Shown: piece after piece, positions 1 to 7,104 of the stretch
How positions within the stretch are numbered: position 1 is the first letter of the stretch
Layout: each line of letters begins with the position of its first letter
Notes under the pieces: generated by a model
Databases searched by the model: none
Told to the model about the DNA's origin: nothing
What the model saw: the letters and a program-made list of their open reading frames with translations, nothing else
Assembly: GCA_964495905.1 (NCBI GenBank)
Contig: CAZBWN010000077.1
Span: forward strand, 1 to 12,706
Direction of reading: 5' to 3'
Length of the DNA stretch: 12,706 bases
Source of the DNA: CAJBLF01 sp964495905
GTDB taxonomy: Bacteria; Patescibacteriota; Gracilibacteria; Absconditabacterales; Absconditicoccaceae
Program-made: the position numbers and the translations under genes

Positions 1-44
1 TAACTCGTCGCTATCTGCCTTGTTTGCAGATAAGTGACGAGTTA
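1..44. other. Long imperfect hairpin at window edge
   Basis: TAACTCGTC at 1-9 pairs with GACGAGTTA at 36-44, and TATCTGC (12-18) pairs with GCAGATA (26-32) inside it. The result is a 16-bp interrupted stem around a 7-nt loop. No T-run follows directly, so alone it is not a classic terminator. It may be the 3' end of a structured RNA or part of the 3' untranslated region of a gene to the left. A TAA lies at 1-3, but the upstream frame is not visible. The rest of 45-206 holds the terminator at 79-106 and AT-rich DNA with weak promoter-like hexamers (TATAAT at 114-119, TATAAC at 142-147). Confidence 0.45.
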
Positions 45-78
45 TAAGAGGTATTCTGCAATGATTACATATTTTGTC

Positions 79-106
79 CTGACTTTGTCAGTTTTTTTCT
101 TTTTTT
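79..106 (+). terminator. Intrinsic terminator of an upstream gene
   Basis: CTGAC (79-83), loop TTT, then GTCAG (87-91) form a perfect 5-bp stem. Seven T, one C and seven more T follow. This is the textbook layout of a rho-independent terminator on the plus strand. It presumably ends a transcript entering from the left edge, and it separates that transcript from the NYN gene at 207. Confidence 0.6.
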
Positions 107-206
107 GAATTTTTATAATTCTTACGTTTTTATCATAGTGATATAACACTAACAAAAAAAGCGATAAAAACAAATCAAAGTGCTTTTTATTTGTATCTAC
201 CCTTAT

Positions 207-701
207 ATGAAAATTGCTTACATTGATGCCCAGAATGTGCACAGAAAAACTCTTGATTATAATCGAAGGATTGATTGGCAAAAATTCTTTATATATCTTA
301 AACAAAACTGTAAGGTCGATGTTGTTTATTACGCAGTTTGATATGTACAAAAATATGATAATTTTTATAAACGTCTTTCTTCTATCTGATATACCATGCT
401 TTTCAAGGAAGTGACCATTTTGCCTGATTGAACTATAAAATGAAATGTGGATATAGATATTGCGATTAGGTCTATCTTTGATTTCTTTGAAGAATGATTA
501 AAAAAGGCTATTATTATCAGTAATGACTGAGATTATAATACCCTTGTTGATGTATTAAAGAAAAAAGATGTTTTTGATTTTTTGATGGTTATTTATTCTG
601 CGACAGCATCCAAACAACTTAGAAAATCAGCATGACCTTATATACAGGATATACAAAGAATTAGGCATTTAATAGAAAAAGACCCAGGTGATAAAACCTA
701 G
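207..701 (+). CDS. NYN-domain (LabA/DUF88-like) putative ribonuclease
   Basis: A 164-aa protein when TGA is read as Gly. It begins MKIAYIDAQNV, the first strand and acidic residue (D7) of the NYN/PIN-like fold. Acidic residues follow in NVDIDIAI (D82, D84) and in IISNDGDYNTLVDVL (D107, D109), the usual place of the metal-binding aspartates of this family. NYN proteins of about 160 aa are mostly single-domain, Mg-dependent RNases; activity here is inferred from the fold. Seven of its eight glycines are TGA (residues 45, 61, 75, 79, 97, 108, 143), including the Gly between the two catalytic-type Asp residues. This is the densest use of the codon in the window and strong evidence for code 25. 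The ATG at 207 is chosen because it starts exactly at the first strand. No Shine-Dalgarno is seen. The next gene is 124 bp downstream on the same strand. Confidence 0.85.
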
Positions 702-710
702 ATCTTTTCT

Positions 711-752
711 GGAATAGACAGTGGCAATACAAAGACTGACAGTAACTATTCC
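711..752. other. Hairpin in the NYN-recombinase gap
   Basis: GGAATAG (711-717) is complementary to CTATTCC (746-752). Inside, CAGT (719-722) can pair with ACTG (735-738). The hairpin starts 9 bp after the NYN stop and has no T-run behind it. It could be an RNA 3'-end structure or a processing site. The rest of the 702-825 gap is AT-rich with no other visible signal. An alternative GTG start for the recombinase lies at 721, inside the hairpin. Confidence 0.3.
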
Positions 753-825
753 GCTGCTAACTATCTTCAGTATACATAAAACTCTTAAAAAATCAAATCA
801 TTTTTATTTTTTAAATTATTCTATA

Positions 826-1638
826 ATGCAAGATTATCTCCTCCAACTCACTAGAGAGCTTCAACAAAGAAGCTACAGTCCGAGAACGGTTGAAATTTAT
901 TCGAATTGTTTTTCGTATTTTTTGAAACGAAGTAATAACGATATTTCTAAGATCTCCCGTGAAAAGATTATCGATTTTGTATTATATCTTCAAAGGCAAG
1001 GTAAAGCGCCAAAGACTGTCAATCTCTATAAGGATGTCATCAAATTTTTTTGTAATCAAATTTTGAAAGTTTCTTTTGCTATTGATATCAAACTTTCCAA
1101 AGAACCAAAAAAGTTACCGATTGTGCTTTCTAGGATTGAATTAGAAAAATTATTTGCGGCAACTAATAACGTAAAACATAGATTACTCTTAATGGTCGCC
1201 TATGGTGCGGGTATGAGAATATCTGAAGCGAAAAATCTGCGTGTACAAGATGTTGATTTTGATTCGTTGACTATTCATATCAAATGAGCTAAAGGACAGA
1301 AAGATAGGATAAGCATCTTGTCCGAAAAAATCCGTGAAGAATTGTCGAAATATTGTGCGTTGAAAAAATCAGATGAATATGTTTTTGAAAGTGAAAGAGG
1401 AGGAGTGTTGCATGTGAGAACTCTGGATAATATCTTTCATCATGCTTTAGAAAAATCTGGCATCACCAAGCCAGCTAGCTTTCATTCATTGCGTCATTCT
1501 TTTGCTACGCATTTATTAGAAAATGGGACCGATATCCGTTATGTTCAGGTATTGTTGGGGCATAATAATATTCGTACTACTCAGATGTATACGCAAGTGA
1601 CTAATCCAAGTCTGAAAAATATCATTAGTCCACTTTAA
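826..1638 (+). CDS. XerD-like tyrosine recombinase/integrase
   Basis: A 270-aa site-specific recombinase. The N-terminal SAM-like core-binding domain covers about residues 1-100 (YSPRTVEIYS, the helical bundle). The catalytic domain has all expected residues: R131 in GAGMRISEA, K156 in the lysine loop GAKGQK, H220 and R223 in HSLRH, H246 in LLGHN and nucleophile Y255 in MYTQV. In-frame TGA at 1285-1287 encodes G154 at the start of the lysine loop, where the family has Gly; with the standard code the gene looks broken in two. The ATG at 826 gives the usual length. A GTG at 721 would add 35 residues unlike the family. Xer proteins resolve chromosome dimers at dif, and close relatives move integrative elements. 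No att or dif site was recognised, so the role is open. Only about 1 of 10 glycines is TGA. Confidence 0.9.
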
Positions 1639-1645
1639 AATGAAT

Positions 1646-1687
1646 GTAGAATTTATAATTTATAATTCAGAATATAGAAATTCAAAT
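1646..1687. repeat. 7-nt tandem array between convergent genes
   Basis: Six imperfect heptamers: GTAGAAT, TTATAAT, TTATAAT, TCAGAAT, ATAGAAA, TTCAAAT. They start 8 bp after the recombinase stop and run to the stop codon of the convergent metallo-hydrolase, filling almost the whole gap. No hairpin terminator is seen for either gene. Confidence 0.7.
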
Positions 1688-3066
1688 TACAACTCCACTT
1701 GATCTTTTATGTTTGGGATTTCACAAGTGAAACCTATTTTTTCAAGTTTGGATTTCAGCATGGTCTGGGCGGTTCATTCTCCATGGACGATAAATGTCTT
1801 TTTAGGTGCTTGGGTAAATCCTTTTGCCCATCTCATAAGCTGCTCGGAATCTGCATGTCCGGAAAATCCGTTTATTTTTTCTATTTCTAGATTGACTGCA
1901 ACTTCTATGCCCATCAGTCTTACTCTTTTCGCTCATTCTAATATGAGTCTTCCTAGCGTTCCTTCTGCTTGATATCAGACAAACAGCAATGTATTATTTT
2001 TGTTCCAAAGTCCATGCTTGAGATGATGCGTGATCCTTCCCGCAGTACACATCCCATTTCCTGCTATGATGATGCAAGGTCCCTCATAGGCATTCAATTT
2101 TATGGAATCTTCTATGCTTTCTGTGCATATCAATTCTGGAAAATCAAAAGGATGAGCATATTTGTGCAATGCTTCTTCGTCAAAATCCTCTGTATGTCTT
2201 TTGAATATCTCTGTCGCTTTGATAGACAAAGGGCTATCCAAAAAAATCTTCTCATCAGGGAATTTTCATTTTTTGATGATGATATTGAGGAAATAGAGGA
2301 GTTCTTGAGTCCTTTCTACAGAAAATGACGGGATAAGGAGTTTTCCTCATCTGTTATATGTCTCTGTGATATATCTTATCAATAATTCTTCTTTGCTTGC
2401 GGTGTCCTCATGAAGTCTGTCTCCATATGTTGATTCCATAAACAGATAATCTGCCTCTGCAATCAAGGTCGGGTCTTTGATGATAGCGGTATCTCGTTGT
2501 CCTATATCTCATGAAAATACGAGTTTTTTCTTTTGTCCATCTTCTGTGATGAAAAGTTCTATGCTCGCTGATCCCATTATATGTCCTGCATTTTGGAATC
2601 TTGCCTGGATCTTGTCAGTTACATCATATGTCTGGGTATATTCCACTATGCTGAATAATTTCATCGCTGCTTTTGCTTCATCTAGGGTATATAACGGAAC
2701 TCTTGGTTCCTGATTTGCTCTCAGTCTTCTTTTATTCTCTTGTTTGATGTTTTTGTCTTGGATCTCTGCACTATCTTGTAACATGATTCAGCAAAGATCT
2801 CTTGTCGCAGATGTCGTATATATTTTCCCCTTAAATCCATTTTTATAGAGTTTGGGGATCAATCCGCAGTGATCGATATGTGCGTGAGTAAGCACCATGA
2901 AATCAATCTCTTTGGGATCAAAAAGAAATGGCTCATAGTTGAGCATCATTATTTCTTTGGGTCATTGGAACATTCCGCAATCTACGAGAAATTTAGTGTT
3001 TCCTGTCTCGATGAGATAACATGATCAGGTAACGATTTTAGCGGCTCAGCAAAAGGTCAGTTTCAT
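1687..3066 (-). CDS. MBL-fold metallo-hydrolase with RNA-specificity domain (RNase-like)
   Basis: A 459-aa protein of the beta-CASP/RMMBL type of metallo-beta-lactamases, bacterial relatives of CPSF73. The zinc motif HAHIDH (residues 61-66) follows MVLT. Further metal ligands lie in NAGHIMGSASIEL and SGDIG. ESTYGDR is the typical motif of these RNases, the middle part is the beta-CASP domain (SFSVERTQELL, AGNGMCTAGRI), and FSGHAD (401-406) with FIVHGE close to the end is the RMMBL domain. Length matches the family (about 450-470). About ten of some 33 glycines are TGA, including G7, G14 and the Gly of FSGDIG. Homologues are studied as endo/exoribonucleases; the exact substrate here is unknown. 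The ATG at 3066 gives the canonical N terminus MKLTFCGAA. It has its own promoter (3109-3137) and converges on the recombinase gene. Confidence 0.92.
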
Positions 3067-3108
3067 TTGTTTTTGTTTGTAGGAGATAAATATTCTAATC
3101 TATCTCTA

Positions 3109-3137
3109 ATTATATAGGAAATCTGTTATTTTTGCAA
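3109..3137 (-). promoter_or_regulatory. Sigma70-type promoter of the MBL gene
   Basis: On the minus strand, TTGCAA (3137-3132), a 17-bp spacer and a perfect TATAAT (3114-3109). The ATG lies 42 bp downstream of the -10 box. The leader ends in an A/C-rich stretch (ACAAAAACAAATG) with no Shine-Dalgarno. The position, just after the stop of the gene at 3154, suggests that the MBL gene is transcribed separately from the upstream operon. Confidence 0.6.
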
Positions 3138-3153
3138 ATTTTGGTCTAAAAGA

Positions 3154-3858
3154 TTATTCTTCTTCCTTGAAGAAATCTTCCTTGCTTTGGATAGTTGTTC
3201 CATAGCCATTTTTGAATATCAGATGATCTTCTGCAAATGTTATCGTAGTGAATCCTTTCCGGAATCTTTGGTCACATAATTTCAAAGATTCTTGGATGAT
3301 CCTGCTTTTGTCTTTTGCTCATTCAGCTGCAAATTGTTCTGCACAACGATTGAAGTCTAGCCATGAATTTGCATATGCAGTTGTTGTCATCTCTAGATAC
3401 AGTACTTCTAGAAATAAGCTGATCCTTTGAAAATCACTGGTATGATCTCCTACAACCAATTCAAAAATTCATTTTGCGACTTCAGCTCAAAATAATTGAT
3501 TTATCAAGCTATCTTTTTTATTTTGTTCATGTCTTTCTTCTCGTGTTTGTTCTGGTTTCTTTTCTTCTTTTGGTTCCCTTTTGAAGATATTGAAAATAGA
3601 TTTTTTTGTCTGTACGGGTATAGTCTGTATAGGTTTAGAAAAAAATCTTTCTTTGATCTGCGGATAGATGTTTTTGTTGAAATGTCTTAAAACGTCTGCT
3701 ACAGAGAGATCTCCTATGTTTTCTAGTGAGGTATTTTGTTTGGTTGTTTCTAGTTTGTTCATGTAATTTATCTTTTTTTCTAAAACATATTTTTTTCCTT
3801 CGGAGATTTTTTTAACGCTTCGCTGGACATACTTTTGGTGGGTTCCCGTGGCATGCAT
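3154..3858 (-). CDS. Hypothetical protein, last gene of the mltG operon
   Basis: A 234-aa protein that I do not recognise. It is soluble by eye. A very basic N terminus (to about residue 35) is followed by a helical part (VADVLRHFNKNIYPQ), a charged Lys/Glu-rich linker (KREPKEEKKPEQTREERH, about residues 90-110) and a C-terminal helical domain with three TGA-encoded glycines (FGAEVAKGIFEL, AAEGAKDK). The start is uncertain. ATG 3858 lies 18 bp after the CYTH stop and in the same frame, but the first 30 residues are encoded by a GC-rich, repeat-like stretch. ATG 3762 (residue 33, MNKLETT) gives a cleaner N terminus of a 202-aa protein. The gene is probably cotranscribed with mltG and the CYTH gene. 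No function can be assigned. Confidence 0.75.
3797..3830 (+). repeat. Possible degenerate copy of the small-hairpin element
   Basis: Read on the plus strand, this stretch holds CCTTCGGAGAT and AACGCTTCGC. They resemble the tokens CCCTTCGGGCGAT and AACGTTTCGC of the element inside rsmA (8317-8393). It lies in the uncertain N-terminal part of the minus-strand gene 3154-3858. Next to it, 3838-3866 is about 69% GC, far above the surroundings. The similarity is short, so this is tentative. Confidence 0.3.
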
Positions 3859-3876
3859 CTGGGGGCTAATAAGTGT

Positions 3877-4395
3877 TTATTTTTTTTCTAATAGTAAATC
3901 GCTGTAAGAAACCGAGATCAAATCTTCTTGTGGAATCTTAAAGAGGTCTAGAAAGAATTGGCATTGTTCCAATAGTTTTTCTTTGCCTATGTTTCCATCG
4001 TTATCAATCGCTTCAATCTCAACAAATGTCCCCAAGTCTTTAACCGTATCAATATGAAATTTTACATTATCTATGAAATAGATCTCTCTTTTTTTATCTA
4101 TAACAACCAAAATGTCAAGAGCCTTTGTTAGAATCTCTTTTAATGAAGATTTTGGATCTGATTTGAATAAGGTCACATTCGATTGTTTCGGTCCTTCCTT
4201 ATCTTCTCTCTGGTAATGAATCAAATGATTCTCTATATTCCCTTCCCTTAATTTCAATCTCCCGAAATTCACGTTGAAGTACGTGTCGATCTGATGATCC
4301 GTTCATCTGAAATCAGCATTTTTTGATTTTAATATCTCTCTGATCATATCTTGGTTATCTGATTTTGCTTTGATTTCAATGTTTACGTGTGCCAT
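3877..4395 (-). CDS. CYTH-domain protein, CyaB/class IV adenylate cyclase-like
   Basis: A 172-aa single-domain protein of the CYTH (CyaB-ThTPase) superfamily, a beta-barrel tunnel that binds triphosphates with metal ions. The N-terminal strand reads HVNIEIKAK; the usual ExExK motif is present with Asn in the first position. TDHQIDTYFNV, then GRLKLREG, IHYQRED, REIYFIDNVKFHID and GTFVEIEAI follow in the order seen in CyaB-like proteins. One TGA encodes the Gly before TDHQ. Length is typical. Members act as class IV adenylate cyclases, thiamine-triphosphatases or polyphosphatases; the substrate cannot be told here, and cAMP production is only one option. The start ATG 4395 lies 23 bp downstream of the mltG stop, and the next gene begins 18 bp after its stop. 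This supports a three-gene operon. Confidence 0.85.
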
Positions 4396-4418
4396 GGGAT
4401 TTCTTTTGCATATAAAAT

Positions 4419-5438
4419 TTAATTTAAATACCTTTGCTTATTCGCATTATGTTCATCCAAAGTGCTTCCATAATGGATATTACCTTGCATATCATGTAAG
4501 TAATATAAGTAATCAGAGGTCTGAGGATTGAGTACTGCGTTGATGCTTTCTCGTGTAGGATTGGAAATCGGTGTCGGTGGCAATCAGCGGACTGCTCTGG
4601 TATTGTAGATATTTGTTTTGTCGCTGATGTTTTGTCCTATTACGCTTGGTGTACATGTTGCATATGATGTCTTCAATCCGTAACAGAGCGTGATGTCTGC
4701 ATCTAACGCCATTCCTATGCTTAATCTCTTGAGGAAAATCCCTGCAACGGTCGGTTTGTTTGCGAGATTCCTTTCTTCTTTTTCTAAGATACTTGCGAGG
4801 ATCATAATTTTGTACCAGTTTGCTGGAGCGCTTATTTTTTTTCGTACTCTGGTGTTAAATGTCTTTAGTTGTACATATACCAGTTGGTCTATGATATTTT
4901 TGGTCTTATCTACTTGATAGGTATCAGGATACAAAAAACCTTCCAGGCTTTTTAATTTAGAATTTAGAATTCATAATGCAGAATTATTAAGGAATGGATA
5001 TTTTGACTGATATTTTGCTATGATTGTCGGGTCGCTTACAAAAGCGAGATATTCTCCTGCTGTGATGTATCATTTTTTACTTAATGCTTCGTCGATATCG
5101 TAGATGGATCGTCCTTCCAAGATCGTGAGACGAAGATAGTCTTTTTCTGATCACTTGAGAATTTTTGCTACGAATTCTGCTTTGGTATAACTTCCGCTAA
5201 ACTGGTAATTTCCTGGTTCAAGCTTGGAAAAATCTACATCATGATTTTTGATATAGAGTTTCATGCGGATTTTGTCTAGGGTCCCGAGTTGATTCAAAAT
5301 CTTGGAAGCGCTTTCTCCTGAGTCTATAGTTATCTTTTCGTTGAGGGTGATCTTTTTCGTGAAAAAATAGATGGATAAAATAATCACTATAATCGTTATC
5401 CGTCTTCAGATCCTTATTTTTTTCTTTGCTTGTCTCAT
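4419..5438 (-). CDS. mltG: Endolytic murein transglycosylase MltG (YceG-like)
   Basis: A 339-aa protein. It has a short basic cytoplasmic N terminus, one membrane segment (about residues 13-27), a LysM-like region (SGESASKILNQLG, LEPGNYQFSGSYT, LTILEGRSIYDIDEAL) and the YceG catalytic domain. LEGFLYPDTYQ is the family signature, and E219 in ASILEKEE is the expected catalytic glutamate. LSIGMALDADITLCYGL, TYATCTPS-like, NIYNTRAVRGLPPTPISNP and YYLHDMQGNIHYG follow as in all MltG proteins. MltG cleaves nascent glycan strands at the outer face of the membrane and so limits their length. Five glycines are TGA, among them the one in the RGLPPTPI motif. A heptamer array (4951-4985) sits in frame as residues 152-163, just before SLEGFLYPDT. 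The start ATG 5438 gives the membrane anchor. A good promoter lies at 5469-5496. Confidence 0.93.
4951..4985. repeat. 7-nt tandem array inside mltG
   Basis: Plus-strand units are TTTAATT, TAGAATT, TAGAATT, CATAATG and CAGAATT (five heptamers). In the minus-strand mltG frame they encode roughly NSALGILNSKLK, which lies as a spacer directly before the conserved LEGFLYPDT motif. One of its codons is TGA read as Gly. The array is of the same kind as the intergenic ones. Confidence 0.65.
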
Positions 5439-5468
5439 CGTGAAATTAATAAAATAAATGTGGAATAG

Positions 5469-5496
5469 CTTATAACTATATGATATATAAATTCAA
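5469..5496 (-). promoter_or_regulatory. Promoter of the mltG operon
   Basis: Minus strand: TTGAAT (5496-5491), 16-bp spacer, TATAAG (5474-5469). The mltG ATG is 30 bp beyond the -10 box. The architecture resembles the promoters of the paralogous pair (16-bp spacer, TTGAnT). Confidence 0.5.
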
Positions 5497-5517
5497 ATAT
5501 ATAACAAAATTTAACAA

Positions 5518-5573
5518 TAAAAAAACATCGAGCTGATACGCCCGATGATTATGTTGTTTTTTTTATGCCTGAA
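5518..5573. repeat. 56-bp direct repeat, copy 1
   Basis: Identical to 6319-6374, 801 bp away. It covers the last four codons (GC of FQA-stop), the stop and the terminator hairpin of the paralogous gene 5563-6246. It is part of the duplicated transcription unit. Confidence 0.9.
5519..5547 (-). terminator. Intrinsic terminator of paralogue A
   Basis: In the minus-strand transcript, CAUCGGGC and GCUCGAUG form an 8-bp stem with one G-U pair and a 6-nt loop, followed by seven U. The stem is complete only in this direction, because the plus strand would have an A-C mismatch. This assigns the terminator to the minus-strand gene that ends 16 bp upstream. Confidence 0.8.
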
Positions 5574-6246
5574 TTTGAATTGTTTGATATATCCTTTTGA
5601 TATCTAAACGTATCATTTGTTCGTGTTCCCAATTTGCACCGGTTGAAGATTCCCAATCTTGCATGAAGAACATCTTTTTGATATGTTTGCTTTCAAAAAT
5701 AGATAGATAAAACTGGTTGAGTATACGATGATCATATCCTGCCGTTGTATCTTTTATTCTTTCCATCGGCTCTTCAAAAATTGTCTGATCGAACATATTT
5801 TCTCCGGATTGGTGCAACTCTTCTATATATTCCTGCATAGCAAGGATATTAAGTCGTATAGAACCTTTTCCTCCTGTGCTGATGGGACCTGATACCATAG
5901 CTAAGTTTGGATGTGCATTTGCTATGATCATCATAGCTATTTGCAGCAAATCTTTGAATGTTTTCGCTTTTTGCAGCTGTTCGTTGATGAATCTGTATCT
6001 GGTCACCAGATCTTTCACACCTTTGTGAAGCTCATACACTTGTTTGGTTTTTTGTTCTATGTCTTGTGGTCTGCCCCAAGTTTTTGGGCTTCCTGCAAGT
6101 ATTATCATCAAAACAAGTTCCTCTTTTTTGAATGATACTTCCTTTTTGGAAAATATTGTTCGTATTTTTGATCTTTTTTCGCAATTTTTAACAAATGCTT
6201 CAATCGAATCAAATCCGATAGCTTTTAATCTTTTGTTTATGTTCAT
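5563..6246 (-). CDS. Paralogue A of a tandem pair, unknown function
   Basis: A 227-aa protein that I do not recognise. It shares about half its residues, by eye, with the next gene (6364-7026). Shared blocks are KRLKAIG-DSIE-FV at the N terminus, LAGSP--W-RPQ-IE, a helical RY-F-N-QL-KAKT, MV-GP-S-G, LNILAMQEY-EEL-QSGEN, FEE----IKD-like, and near the end FES--IKKMFFM-DW--STGA and IKRIYQT. It has no signal peptide or membrane segment and looks helical and cytoplasmic. All of its about 11 glycines are GGN codons and none is TGA, in contrast to the neighbouring genes, so it reads through under the standard code too. It has its own promoter (6271-6298) and terminator. The strongly conserved aromatic and Gly-Pro motifs suggest a folded functional protein, but no function can be given. 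Confidence 0.85.
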   Translation of the reverse strand: MNINKRLKAIGFDSIEAFVKNCEKRSKIRTIFSKKEVSFKKEELVLMIILAGSPKTWGRPQDIEQKTKQVYELHKGVKDLVTRYRFINEQLQKAKTFKDLLQIAMMIIANAHPNLAMVSGPISTGGKGSIRLNILAMQEYIEELHQSGENMFDQTIFEEPMERIKDTTAGYDHRILNQFYLSIFESKHIKKMFFMQDWESSTGANWEHEQMIRLDIKRIYQTIQIQA

Positions 6247-6270
6247 TTTTTTTGTTTTTTGTTTATATAT

Positions 6271-6298
6271 TTTATAGTTATTTTTCCATTAAAGTCAA
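6271..6298 (-). promoter_or_regulatory. Promoter of paralogue A
   Basis: Minus strand: TTGACT (6298-6293), 16-bp spacer, TATAAA (6276-6271), with the ATG 24 bp beyond. The flanks and the spacer start (AGATTGACTTTAAT) are the same as in front of paralogue B. The leader is A-rich without Shine-Dalgarno. Confidence 0.7.
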
Positions 6299-6318
6299 TC
6301 TCTTATGATTTTGTCTTT

Positions 6319-6374
6319 TAAAAAAACATCGAGCTGATACGCCCGATGATTATGTTGTTTTTTTTATGCCTGAA
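6319..6374. repeat. 56-bp direct repeat, copy 2
   Basis: Identical to 5518-5573. It contains the end and terminator of paralogue B. The sequences flanking the identity diverge at once on both sides. Confidence 0.9.
6320..6348 (-). terminator. Intrinsic terminator of paralogue B
   Basis: Same hairpin and U-run as the terminator at 5519-5547. It lies between the stop of paralogue B (6364) and the promoter of paralogue A (-35 at 6298), so each paralogue should make a monocistronic mRNA. Confidence 0.8.
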
Positions 6375-7026
6375 CTGTGTCCGTTTGATATATTCTTTTG
6401 ATGCCTCCCAAACGTATAAGTGCTTGCTGTTGTAATGTGGCACCCGTTGAAAATCTCCAGTCTTTCATAAAGAACATTTTTTTTATGTATCCGCTTTCAA
6501 AAAGCGGCAAATAAAAGTCATTGAGCAGATTATATATTTCTCCTTCGTCTTTTAGCCTTTGCAGGTGTTCTTCAAAAACCATATCATTGAATACATTTTC
6601 TCCCGATTGATACAATTCTTCCATATATTCCTGCATAGCAAGAATATTCAGCTCTTCAGAAATCTTTACTCCTTTGCTGCGAGGGCCAGCTACCATACTT
6701 AATGGTCCGTGTGCTGTATGTAATCTCGCCTTAGCTACTTCTACTAAATTTTTGACTGTTTTTGCTTTTTCCAATTGCCCGTTGAAGAATTTGTATCTGT
6801 TTACCAAATCACCCATTTCTTCACGAAAACTTTCTACTTTAATAGTACTTTTTTCTATTTCTTGCGGTCTGTTCCAATGTCTTGGACTTCCTGCAAGTAG
6901 TACCATTAAAGCCACTTCCTCTTTTTTAAATACTGCTGTGTGTGTTTGTGAATGTTTATCGCAATATGCAACAAATTCTTCAATCGAATCCTGTCCGATA
7001 GCTTTTAATCTTTTTTTTATGTTCAT
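6364..7026 (-). CDS. Paralogue B of a tandem pair, unknown function
   Basis: A 220-aa protein related along its full length to paralogue A. It is shorter by about seven residues, mainly in the region before KKEE near the N terminus. It carries the same blocks: KRLKAIGQDSIEEFV, LAGSPRHWNRPQEIE, MVAGPRSKG, LNILAMQEYMEELYQSGEN, FESGYIKKMFFMKDW and IKRIYQT. It has no membrane segment. All of its about 13 glycines are GGN and none is TGA. Divergence in the body is much larger than in the 3' end, where 56 bp including the terminator are identical, and in the promoter. This suggests an old duplication with later gene conversion or selection on the ends. Function unknown; it starts at the ATG that aligns with paralogue A. 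Confidence 0.85.
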   Translation of the reverse strand: MNIKKRLKAIGQDSIEEFVAYCDKHSQTHTAVFKKEEVALMVLLAGSPRHWNRPQEIEKSTIKVESFREEMGDLVNRYKFFNGQLEKAKTVKNLVEVAKARLHTAHGPLSMVAGPRSKGVKISEELNILAMQEYMEELYQSGENVFNDMVFEEHLQRLKDEGEIYNLLNDFYLPLFESGYIKKMFFMKDWRFSTGATLQQQALIRLGGIKRIYQTDTVQA

Positions 7027-7052
7027 ATGTTTTTTGTTTTTGGTTTGTGCTT

Positions 7053-7080
7053 TCTATAACCATTTTTCTATTAAAGTCAA
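7053..7080 (-). promoter_or_regulatory. Promoter of paralogue B
   Basis: Minus strand: TTGACT (7080-7075), 16-bp spacer, TATAGA (7058-7053). The segment AGAGATTGACTTTAAT upstream and into the spacer matches the promoter of paralogue A. The leader is A-rich (CAAAAAACATATG). Confidence 0.65.
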
Positions 7081-7104
7081 TCTCTTGTTTTTTTTTGATG
7101 AATC

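Noticed and set aside
1285..1317. Apparent split or frameshift of the tyrosine recombinase into two ORFs
   Set aside because: The break is a single in-frame TGA at the conserved lysine-loop glycine. Read as Gly it gives an intact 270-aa recombinase.
826..1687. Integrative element bounded by att sites
   Set aside because: No matching direct repeats, tRNA gene or cargo genes flank the recombinase within the window.
1699..2713. Several plus-strand open frames over the metallo-hydrolase
   Set aside because: They are antisense shadows; the minus strand carries an intact 459-aa protein with zinc and RMMBL motifs.
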